Shown here piece by piece: positions 43,935 through 51,844 of a stretch of 64,000 bases of DNA. The position numbers and the translations under genes were made by a program. The stretch spans positions 101,222 through 165,221 of the forward strand of contig JBLIRR010000010.1 in the NCBI GenBank assembly GCA_049472395.1, in the 5' to 3' direction. Below the pieces are notes generated by a model. That model was not told the origin of the DNA. It did not search any database and saw nothing but the letters and a program-made list of their open reading frames with translations. Position 1 is the stretch's first letter; each line of letters starts with the position of its first letter. Origin of the DNA: JBLIRR01 sp049472395. GTDB lineage: Bacteria; SZUA-182; DTGQ01; JBLIRR01.

Positions 43935-46379
43935 ATGAGTGATACCAAATTTTTAGTTGATATTGAAGATGAGATGAAAATATCCTATTTGGATTATGCA
44001 ATGAGTGTCATAATTGGCAGGGCTATTCCTGATGCGAGGGATGGACTCAAACCGGTTCATAGGCGTATTCTTTATGCTATGAATGATTTGGGTCTATCAT
44101 GGAATAGGCCATATAAAAAATCTGCCAGGGTAGTAGGAGAAGTTTTAGGTAAGTATCATCCACATGGGGATATGTCGGTATATGATTGTATTACTCGAAT
44201 GGTACAGGATTTTTCTATGAGAGTGCCTCTTTTAGATGGGCAAGGAAATTTTGGATCTATAGATGGTGATTCACCGGCAGCTATGAGATATACTGAGATT
44301 CGATTAGCGAGGATTGCCCATGATATGCTCATTGATTTAGAGAAAGAAACAGTAGACTTTTCACCAAATTTTGATGAGACTCTGAATGAACCCGTTGTAT
44401 TGCCAACAAGAATCCCAAATCTTTTAATAAATGGGTCTGTAGGCATTGCTGTGGGCATGGCTACAAATATACCCCCTCATAACCTTAAGGAGGTCATTGA
44501 TGCCATTTTATACTTAATAGATGATAATCCTAATGCAACAATAGATGAGCTTTTTCGTTACATTAAGGGTCCGGATTTTCCCTCAGCCGGATATATTAGT
44601 GGAATAGATGGTATTAAAGAGGCATTTGAAACAGGCAGAGGAAGCATTAAGATAAAGGCTAAATATTCTATTGAGTCTGATGAAAAGAATGATCGAGAAA
44701 AGATCATTATATCTGAGCTGCCATATCAAGTCAATAAAGCAAAGCTTATAGAAAAGATCGCGGAGTTAGTTAATAGTAAAGAAATAGAGGGAATAGCAGA
44801 TATTAGAGATGAATCAGATCGAAAAGGGATGAGAATAGTTATTGATTTGAAAAGGAACCAGGATGAAAAAATAATTATAAATCAGTTATTTAAAAGAACA
44901 AATCTGAAAATAAATTATGGCATAATTATGTTGGCTATTGTCAATAATCAGCCAAAGGTATTGAATTTAAAAGAGTATTTATTTTATTTTATAGATTACC
45001 GAAAAGAAGTCGTAAGGAGAAGGACGAATTTTGAATTAAGGGAAGCCCGGCATAAAGCACATATCCTCGAGGGATTAAAGATTGCAATTGAAAATATAGA
45101 TGCGATCGTAGAATTAATAAAACAGTCCTCCTCTCCAAATGAGGCTGCTGAGAGATTAATATCTGAATTTTCTTTAACAGAGATCCAAGCAAAGGCTATT
45201 TTGGACATGCGCTTGCAAAGACTCACGGGGATGGAACGAGAAAAAGTCATACAAGACCTTAAGGAATTGCTTAAATTAATAAAGAGATTAGAGGATATAC
45301 TTGGTGATGAAAAATTGTTGACGGAAGTGGTTAAAGAAGAGCTGATAAATATAAGAGAGCAGTATCAAGATGAAAGGCGAACGAAAATTCTCTTGGAGGA
45401 TGATAAAGAATTTACGCCGCAGGATTTAATTCAAGAGCAAGATATTGTTGTTCTCATTACTCATAAGGGATATATCAAAACAACCTCTTTAGAGCAGTAT
45501 CGCACTCAGAAGAGGGGAGGAGTAGGGGTAAAAGGAGTAACAACTGTAGAGGAGGACTTTGTAGAGCATATTTTTGTCACTACTAATTATCATTATATAT
45601 CCTTTTTTAGCGATGAAGGGAGGGTATATTGGTTAAGAATACATGAAATACCCCAAACTGTGCGGCAATCAAAAGGTAAGCCATTGATAAATCTTATACC
45701 TATAAAAAGCAATGAAAAGATTGCAGCTGCTTTTATTTTTAAAGAATTTAGTGAAAATAATTATCTTATTATGGCCACCAAAAAGGGCAAGATAAAACGA
45801 AGTTCGGTGATTGTCTATAAGACAACAAGGGGATTCTGCGCCCAGGGATCAATGGCTATAGATATTGATCCTGGTGATAAAGTTATTGCAGTAAAGATGT
45901 CTGATGGTGACCAGAATATCTTTATTGCAACGCGTAAGGGAAAAGCGATACATTTTAAAGAAAATCAATTAAGGCCAATTGGAAGAAAGACAATGGGAGT
46001 GAGGGGAATAAAAATAGATGATGATGAGGCAGTAGAAATGCTCGTTACTCAAGAGGATGCGAATATTTTGACTATAACAGAAAAAGGATACGGAAAATTA
46101 TCTTCATTATCTGCATATAGAATTCAAAGCAGGGGAGGAAAAGGAATAAAGAATATCCAACTTACGGAAAAAAAAGGATATATCGTTGGAGTAAAGGCTA
46201 TTTATCCTAATAATTCTATTATGCTGATTAGTTCAAACGGTAAGATTATTTGGGTAAATACCGATGATATAAAGATAAGATCTCGAAATACACAGGGTAT
46301 TAAATTGGTAGGATTAGATGAAGAGGAGAAAGTTGTTGGAGTTGCCTGCTTGGCGGAACAGTATCAAAATAATAAGTAG
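43935..46379 (+). CDS. gyrA: DNA gyrase subunit A
   Basis: 814 residues. The breakage-reunion domain has GRAIPDARDGLKPVHRRIL, GKYHPHGDMSVYD (quinolone-determining region), and the catalytic Tyr in AAMRYTEIRL. The C-terminal beta-pinwheel repeats include QKRGGVG, a GyrA-box-like motif that points to gyrase rather than topoisomerase IV. At the position equivalent to E. coli Ser83 there is Met, while Asp87 is kept. It is co-transcribed with gyrB. The next gene, a TPR lipoprotein, begins inside its 3' end. Confidence 0.98.
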   Translation: MSDTKFLVDIEDEMKISYLDYAMSVIIGRAIPDARDGLKPVHRRILYAMNDLGLSWNRPYKKSARVVGEVLGKYHPHGDMSVYDCITRMVQDFSMRVPLLDGQGNFGSIDGDSPAAMRYTEIRLARIAHDMLIDLEKETVDFSPNFDETLNEPVVLPTRIPNLLINGSVGIAVGMATNIPPHNLKEVIDAILYLIDDNPNATIDELFRYIKGPDFPSAGYISGIDGIKEAFETGRGSIKIKAKYSIESDEKNDREKIIISELPYQVNKAKLIEKIAELVNSKEIEGIADIRDESDRKGMRIVIDLKRNQDEKIIINQLFKRTNLKINYGIIMLAIVNNQPKVLNLKEYLFYFIDYRKEVVRRRTNFELREARHKAHILEGLKIAIENIDAIVELIKQSSSPNEAAERLISEFSLTEIQAKAILDMRLQRLTGMEREKVIQDLKELLKLIKRLEDILGDEKLLTEVVKEELINIREQYQDERRTKILLEDDKEFTPQDLIQEQDIVVLITHKGYIKTTSLEQYRTQKRGGVGVKGVTTVEEDFVEHIFVTTNYHYISFFSDEGRVYWLRIHEIPQTVRQSKGKPLINLIPIKSNEKIAAAFIFKEFSENNYLIMATKKGKIKRSSVIVYKTTRGFCAQGSMAIDIDPGDKVIAVKMSDGDQNIFIATRKGKAIHFKENQLRPIGRKTMGVRGIKIDDDEAVEMLVTQEDANILTITEKGYGKLSSLSAYRIQSRGGKGIKNIQLTEKKGYIVGVKAIYPNNSIMLISSNGKIIWVNTDDIKIRSRNTQGIKLVGLDEEEKVVGVACLAEQYQNNK

Positions 46380-47148
46380 TATAATTGTTTGTATTTTTCT
46401 CCTTTCATGCTCTAGGGAAGCGGAGATACTTTTTTCTCAAGCTAAAGAGTTTTGGAAGAAGGGCGAATATACAGAGGCAGCGAATACTTTTCAACGCTTT
46501 GTTTCTAATTATCCTGATAATTCTCATCTCGCTGAAGCATATCATAACCTTGGAAATATATATTATCTTTATTTAGAAGATTACAGAAGTGCTGTAAAAT
46601 ATTATAGACAAGTGTTCAAGCATGATAAGAAAAAAGAGTTTATATGTGATACACAATGGAATATAGCACGGATATATTTAGAGGAATTTAGAGATTATAA
46701 TCAAGCTATAGTCGAATATAAAAGGTTTATTGAAATTAATAAAGATAATATAAAAGACATAGAAGCGCAGATTAACGTTGCTGAGAGCTATTCCTCTTTA
46801 AAATATTTTTCTCAGGCCATAACAGAGTATGAAATTATCCTTCAAAATTACCCAAAAAATAAATACAATGATCAAATCTTTTTTAGATTAGGGAATCTGT
46901 ATTTTTTAGAAAATAGATTTGATGTCGCACACAATTATTACAAAAAGGCCATAAAGAATACCTCTGACAAAAAGATCACCTTAAAAAGCACACTCTCTCT
47001 TGCGGAATGTTACTATAAAATGGGCGAATTAAAACAAGCTCTTGGTATTTATAAAAAATTATACGCTCAGAGTGATCACTATAAAAGCATTTTAGAAAAA
47101 AAGATAGAAGATATTGAAAAAAATTTTTATGTCACAGTGGAAGATTGA
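46333..47148 (+). CDS. TPR-repeat lipoprotein (BamD/YbgF-like)
   Basis: About 271 residues. The frame is open from ATG 46318, but TTG 46333 or 46336 is better placed behind the AGGAGA at 46324-46329; all of these lie inside the end of gyrA. A lipoprotein signal (SIKIISSIIVCIFLLSC) leads to five or six TPR units such as FWKKGEYTEAANTFQRFVSNYPDN and YYKMGELKQALGIYKKLY. The spacing of 'NYP' repeats recalls BamD/CpoB outer-membrane assembly lipoproteins; BamD itself is usually shorter and better conserved. It probably acts in the periplasm as a scaffold. Confidence 0.8.
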   Translation: MLELPAWRNSIKIISSIIVCIFLLSCSREAEILFSQAKEFWKKGEYTEAANTFQRFVSNYPDNSHLAEAYHNLGNIYYLYLEDYRSAVKYYRQVFKHDKKKEFICDTQWNIARIYLEEFRDYNQAIVEYKRFIEINKDNIKDIEAQINVAESYSSLKYFSQAITEYEIILQNYPKNKYNDQIFFRLGNLYFLENRFDVAHNYYKKAIKNTSDKKITLKSTLSLAECYYKMGELKQALGIYKKLYAQSDHYKSILEKKIEDIEKNFYVTVED

Positions 47149-47405
47149 CAATTTGAGAAATTATCGCTTATATAATTAGTGATCCAATACTCCTCAAACC
47201 TGTCTGCTAATTGAAAAATTGAAAGATTTAAGACGTTACAAAGCGCCCTAATAACATTTATAATATCTTCATCGTCAATAACGCTGGTGTCTATACATTG
47301 AAGATTCCTATTTAAACCTGCTTTTTCAAGAGCATCTTCCCATTTGTCTTGACCAAATTTCTCCCTCACCAATTCAGTTAAACATTGTGTGACTTCTTGT
47401 TTCAT
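47127..47405 (-). CDS. Stand-alone H-NOX (HNOB) N-terminal-like domain
   Basis: 92 residues: MKQEVTQCLTELVREKFGQDKWEDALEKAGL, then DDEDIINVIRALCNVLNLSIFQLADRFEEYWI. This fits the helical N-terminal part of heme-NO-binding (HNOB) domains, including the G-x-x-x-W-x-x-A/I-L-x-x-A-G-L pattern. The C-terminal half, with the proximal heme His and the Y-x-S-x-R motif, is absent, so heme binding is not expected. It converges with the TPR gene and overlaps its end by 22 bases. It may be a small adapter or a truncated gene; a ribosome-binding site (AGAGAGGGAA) precedes the ATG. Confidence 0.6.
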   Translation of the reverse strand: MKQEVTQCLTELVREKFGQDKWEDALEKAGLNRNLQCIDTSVIDDEDIINVIRALCNVLNLSIFQLADRFEEYWITNYISDNFSNCQSSTVT

Positions 47406-47701
47406 TGAAAATTCCCTCTCTCTTTAACCGTTTATTAAAAATTAGTATGTCCATGAGCCTGATTTTATAAGAGACTCCTTGTGACTTTCTTATCTATTTA
47501 TATCGGATGATTATATTTTTCCATCATGTTATTTCATGAGTGAAAAGTGCTGAACCCGTCATAGAGAGAGAAGTAAAACATATTCCTGTGAAAGAGCTTT
47601 TGTCAGGATAAGTAATAAAAAAAGAGAAGAAGTGTAGTAATAAGAAGGTTTTATAATATAAGAAGGGTAAAGTTCAGGAGCTAATTATATGCGCAAAGAA
47701 A

Positions 47702-47911
47702 TTAAGCGCTGGTTATAATTTTAAAGCTTTTATTGTCGGAATCTTTTTTTGTCCCCAAGGAAGAGGCACATACAGAGCACCGATATTCATATTTATTTCC
47801 ATCAGGTAATATTAAAAGAAGTCTTTTTCTTACCGGCATAGCCTGTCTGCATTTTGGACAATAAAGAGAATGGGCTTCAAAGTCTTGGTATGTTTTTCTT
47901 CTATCATTCAT
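47702..47911 (-). CDS. Small zinc-ribbon protein
   Basis: 69 residues with two Cys pairs (CPKC and CSVC) 25-30 residues apart, a zinc-ribbon arrangement, and a conserved-looking core HSLYCPKCRQAMPVRKRLLLILPDGNKYEYRC. Similar short proteins occur in Deltaproteobacteria with no known function. Its start overlaps the lpxD stop by eight bases, so it is the last gene of the envelope operon. The 296-bp gap beyond it holds nothing recognised. Confidence 0.75.
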   Translation of the reverse strand: MNDRRKTYQDFEAHSLYCPKCRQAMPVRKRLLLILPDGNKYEYRCSVCASSLGTKKDSDNKSFKIITSA

Positions 47912-48962
47912 GAGCCATCAGATCCTCCAATTTCTTTAAACGTTTTGAAAGAAGGCGTACTTCATTCTGCAATTTTGGAAGGTTTCTCGCAGCTGCTTCG
48001 GATCTTCGCCATTCCTTAATAGGTCTGCCTATCATACCGCCAATGACCATACCTCCGGGAGTATCTTTTGTGAGACCGCTTTTAGCAGCTAATATTACAC
48101 CATCACCTATGGTAATATGTCCGCTCACCGCGGATTGGCCGCCTAATATAACTCCATTGCCCAATTTAGAGCTCCCGGCAATGGCTGTTTGAGAAACAAT
48201 AATACAATTTTCTCCAATAACAACATTATGTGCAATCTGAACGAGATTGTCTATTTTTGTTCCCTTCCCAACCACCGTGTTTCCAATAGTGCCTCTATCT
48301 ATAGTTGAATTGGCCCCTATTTCTACATCATCCTCTATAATGCATTTGCCTATCTGAGGCACCTTATGCAAGTGATCAGTATCCTGTGCATATCCAAAAC
48401 CATCGCTGCCTATTATTACGCCGGCATGTATAATTACTCTCTTCCCTATGATCATATCAGGATAAATGACCACATGAGGGTAGAGTACGCAATGGTCTCC
48501 AATAATAGTATGCGCACCTATAACCACGCCTGGATGAATAATAACTCCTTTACCAAGTTCAACATTATCACCAATAATTGCGCCGGATTTAATACTAATA
48601 GAATCACCAAAACGAACATTTTTCCCAATTATGGCATCGTGAGCTATCCCCGTAAGAGGCTCCTCTTTGGAATAAAAAAGACCCAAAACCTTTGCAAAGA
48701 GCAAATAGGGATTTTTTGAGCATAGTAGAGGGCCATTAAATCCGGAAACAGGGCCTGAGGCAATAAGGGCCGATGCTTTTGTGTGGAGAATAAGATAATT
48801 ATATTTTGGATTGGTTAAGTAAGTAATATCTCCTTCTGTTGCTTCAGAAATAGGAGCGATATTTTTGATTTTTAAATCAGCATCTCCGATAATTTTCCCA
48901 CCAACGCGAGAAGAAATTTCCGCTAGAGAATAGGATGTATGCTTACTTTGATGGTTTATCAT
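47904..48962 (-). CDS. lpxD: UDP-3-O-acylglucosamine N-acyltransferase
   Basis: 352 residues. The N-terminal LpxD domain (YSLAEISSRVGGKIIGDADLKIKNIAPI) is followed by many hexapeptide repeats of a left-handed beta-helix (IGDNVELGKGVIIHPGVVIG) with the active-site His region LVQIAHNVVIGENC. A C-terminal helix follows. It adds the N-linked acyl chain in lipid A synthesis. It overlaps the skp gene by 20 bases. fabZ and lpxA, often next, are not in this window. Confidence 0.96.
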   Translation of the reverse strand: MINHQSKHTSYSLAEISSRVGGKIIGDADLKIKNIAPISEATEGDITYLTNPKYNYLILHTKASALIASGPVSGFNGPLLCSKNPYLLFAKVLGLFYSKEEPLTGIAHDAIIGKNVRFGDSISIKSGAIIGDNVELGKGVIIHPGVVIGAHTIIGDHCVLYPHVVIYPDMIIGKRVIIHAGVIIGSDGFGYAQDTDHLHKVPQIGKCIIEDDVEIGANSTIDRGTIGNTVVGKGTKIDNLVQIAHNVVIGENCIIVSQTAIAGSSKLGNGVILGGQSAVSGHITIGDGVILAAKSGLTKDTPGGMVIGGMIGRPIKEWRRSEAAARNLPKLQNEVRLLSKRLKKLEDLMAHE

Positions 48963-49473
48963 ATAGTTGTATAACTTTATCTGTTAAATCGATTTGAGGA
49001 TCAGCAAATATTATCCCGCTCTCATCCCTTCCGAGTATGAGAGAAAAACCTTCTTCTCTTCCGATTTTTTGAACAATATCTATAACTTCACGCTCAATAT
49101 CTTTTAATTTTTTAAGATAGGTATCCTTTAATTCCAACTCCTTTTCATCTTGAAATTTTTTTAAATCCACATATTTTTTGCGTATCTTTTCCTCTAGCTC
49201 AGCTTTTCCCTCGGCTGTCAGAGCAAACTCCTTTTTGCGAAGCTCATTTTTCAAGGTTTCAATTTCATTATTTAATGCTTCTATCTGAGCTACATTTTCA
49301 TTCCTTATATTTTTAATTCCCTCCATCGCTTCTTTGCCTTTAATTGAGCCTTCAATAATTCTCTGACTGTCTATAAAACCAACTTTCAAGGTTGATTCTG
49401 CATTAAGAGACGCAGGAAATAAAAGAACATAACATACAAGAGATAAAATTAAAAATAAAGTAATATAACGCAT
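48943..49473 (-). CDS. skp: Periplasmic chaperone Skp/OmpH
   Basis: The start is set at ATG 49473 (MRYITLFLILSLVCYVLLF), a clean signal peptide behind a GGGGG site; the longer frame to 49536 would overlap bamA. The mature protein of about 150 residues begins KVGFIDSQRIIEGS and is mostly a charged coiled coil (IETLKNELRKKEFALTAEGKAELEEKIRKK), as in Skp, whose trimer holds unfolded outer-membrane proteins. The place between bamA and lpxD is the classical one. Confidence 0.92.
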   Translation of the reverse strand: MRYITLFLILSLVCYVLLFPASLNAESTLKVGFIDSQRIIEGSIKGKEAMEGIKNIRNENVAQIEALNNEIETLKNELRKKEFALTAEGKAELEEKIRKKYVDLKKFQDEKELELKDTYLKKLKDIEREVIDIVQKIGREEGFSLILGRDESGIIFADPQIDLTDKVIQLYDKPSK

Positions 49474-49489
49474 AGTAAACCCCCATTTA

Positions 49490-51844
49490 TTAAAAATATG
49501 TTCCAATAGAAAAATGCCAATCTGCATATGTTTCATTAGGTTTTTTAAGTAATTTTTGCCCCCAGTCTAATCGTATTGGCCCCATGGGCGTAAAAAATCG
49601 TATGCCTATCCCACCGCCAAGTCGCAAAGGGTATGAAAAAAAATCTTCTTTTACGCTGTATACAGCGCCGGCATCTAAAAAGAAAAGACCGGCAATTGCC
49701 TCAACGAGTGGAAAATGAAGCTCAAGATTAAAGACCGCTCGTTTATTGACAATATCAGACACCTCATCCCTCGGTTTGATTTCTCCATACCCGTATCCTC
49801 TGACCGTTGTATCACCTCCGCAATAAAATTTATCAGGAAGTTTTCCCCCACTAAAACCATCTCCATAAGCAAGACCTGTGTGAAAAGAAAGAGTGAACTT
49901 ATACCAGGGCAGCGGCAGATGCCACCCGCTGTCCGCATATATTTTATAAAAATCCTCATCTCCCTGAAGTACTCCGCCGGCAATTTTATAAGATATCTTA
50001 TTTAAAGAACCATCTGTCGGCCGGTATTTGTTGTCCCTGCTATCCCGTGATAAGGTAAATATCAGGCTACTCACAAGACTTTTTTCTTCAGGTCTTTGAT
50101 AAAATAGGACGTTTCCGTTGGCATCTTGATATCTATATAATTCGTAATCAGTATCAACTAAGGATTTAGTTGTCCAATTGTCCCTATTAATAATAAAATT
50201 AGGATCATATTCTGTATGGACTTTTTCTAATGAGTAAGTGGTATAAAATCGAGTATAGTCAGTCACGGGAAAACTTATTTTTAAGTCGCCTCCGCGAATA
50301 TCTTGATTCGAATAATCCGTATATTCATAACTTTTACTTTCATCATATACATTAAATCCGAAGGATATGGGTTTGTTGAATATCCAGGGTTCTGTAAAGC
50401 CTATATTATAGGTTTGGCGTTCACCTCCTACTTCACCTGAAATAGATAAGGTTTGTCCCCTTCCCATAAGATTTCCTATTTTAATTTCCGCGGTACCCAT
50501 AAGATTATCTCGTGTATTATAGCCAGCCCCTACCATTATTTGACCGGTGAGCCGCTCTGTAATATGGACATCCAGATCAAATATGCTTTCATCATCCGTT
50601 GGTTTCGGATCAATAGAGACCTCCTCGAAAAAACCTAAATAATTAATGTTACGATAGCTTTTTCTTATTCTTTTTGTATCGAGAATATCACCCTCGTCCA
50701 ATAAAATTTCTCTTCGAATAACGTTATCGCGGGTCTTTACGTTTCCCATTATATTGATCCATCGAAGATGAGAAGCCCTCCCTTCATCTATTTTATAAAT
50801 AATATTTATTGTTTTATCCTCTCTATTTTCTTCTATATCCGGGTGCACATTGCACAGTAAATATCCATGTTCACCATAAAGATCAGTTATTCTTGTGATA
50901 TCAAAGGAAACCTTGCTTCGTGCAAAAATTTCACCTTCTTGTAAGTAAATCAAATCCATAATGGTTTTTTTATCAAATAGGGAATTGCCGGTACAATCAA
51001 CCTTGGCAACAGTATAAGCCCCTCTCTCATCAAGAGCAAATTGAACGCTTAATCCCGTCTTATCTTCCTTTAAAGATACGGTAGGAGAGGAGACCGAGAT
51101 ATTAATAAATCCTTTATCTAAATAAAAATTTGTTAACCTGAACCTATCTTCCTCCAGTTCATCAGGATTTAATATGCCGCTTCCCGATAAAAATGAAAAA
51201 ACCCCCGCTTCTTTTGTTTTTATCTGTTTGAGCAACTCTTTTTTGGAAAAAGAATTATTTCCATGAAAGGATATCTCTCTGATCTTAAGTTTTTTATTTT
51301 CTTCAATAGAGATAATGAGCTTTTCCCATCCTTCGGCAACAGGCTCGGTTTTATAAGAAATATTAACTAGATAAAATCCTCCCTCTTTATAAAATTTAAT
51401 TAATTTTTGTATATTTTGCAGTATAGATGCTTCATCCAGTATGGAGTTGGCTTTTAAATCAATTTGTTCTTTAATTTTTTCAGGGCGAAACGCTTTATTG
51501 CCGGATATCTCAATATCGCGTATCCACGGTTTTTCCTTTACTATGAAAATTAATCGAACACCATCTTCATATTTTTGCTGTTCCACCTGGATATCTTGGA
51601 AATAGCCAATATTAAATATATCTTTGATATCTTCTCTTATTTGATGAGGATCTACTTTTTCACCAACTTTGCTTTTAATTTGATAGCGTATGGTGGATTC
51701 CTCTATTTTAACATTTCCTTGTATTTGAATTTCTTTGATAATTTGTTGAGTTTTTACTGTTTGTGCACCTATAGCATCTGATAATAACAGTAAACACACA
51801 CCTGTGCATATAAGAGTGATAAAATTTTTAATATTAAAAATCAA
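49490..51844 (-). CDS. bamA: Outer-membrane protein assembly factor BamA
   Basis: 784 residues. After a signal peptide (about 1-28) come five POTRA domains (first IKEIQIQGNVKIEESTIRYQ; later WINIMGNVKTRDNVIRREIL). A C-terminal 16-strand barrel follows, with the VRGYGYGEIKPRD lid motif and the terminal FSIGTYF ending in Phe. It folds and inserts outer-membrane proteins. Its ATG overlaps the clpC stop (ATGA). It lies just before skp and lpxD in the envelope operon. Confidence 0.97.
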   Translation of the reverse strand: MIFNIKNFITLICTGVCLLLLSDAIGAQTVKTQQIIKEIQIQGNVKIEESTIRYQIKSKVGEKVDPHQIREDIKDIFNIGYFQDIQVEQQKYEDGVRLIFIVKEKPWIRDIEISGNKAFRPEKIKEQIDLKANSILDEASILQNIQKLIKFYKEGGFYLVNISYKTEPVAEGWEKLIISIEENKKLKIREISFHGNNSFSKKELLKQIKTKEAGVFSFLSGSGILNPDELEEDRFRLTNFYLDKGFINISVSSPTVSLKEDKTGLSVQFALDERGAYTVAKVDCTGNSLFDKKTIMDLIYLQEGEIFARSKVSFDITRITDLYGEHGYLLCNVHPDIEENREDKTINIIYKIDEGRASHLRWINIMGNVKTRDNVIRREILLDEGDILDTKRIRKSYRNINYLGFFEEVSIDPKPTDDESIFDLDVHITERLTGQIMVGAGYNTRDNLMGTAEIKIGNLMGRGQTLSISGEVGGERQTYNIGFTEPWIFNKPISFGFNVYDESKSYEYTDYSNQDIRGGDLKISFPVTDYTRFYTTYSLEKVHTEYDPNFIINRDNWTTKSLVDTDYELYRYQDANGNVLFYQRPEEKSLVSSLIFTLSRDSRDNKYRPTDGSLNKISYKIAGGVLQGDEDFYKIYADSGWHLPLPWYKFTLSFHTGLAYGDGFSGGKLPDKFYCGGDTTVRGYGYGEIKPRDEVSDIVNKRAVFNLELHFPLVEAIAGLFFLDAGAVYSVKEDFFSYPLRLGGGIGIRFFTPMGPIRLDWGQKLLKKPNETYADWHFSIGTYF

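Noticed and set aside
48366..48719. 117-codon plus-strand frame opposite lpxD
   Set aside because: It is the reverse reading of the hexapeptide repeats of LpxD; repeat-driven shadow.
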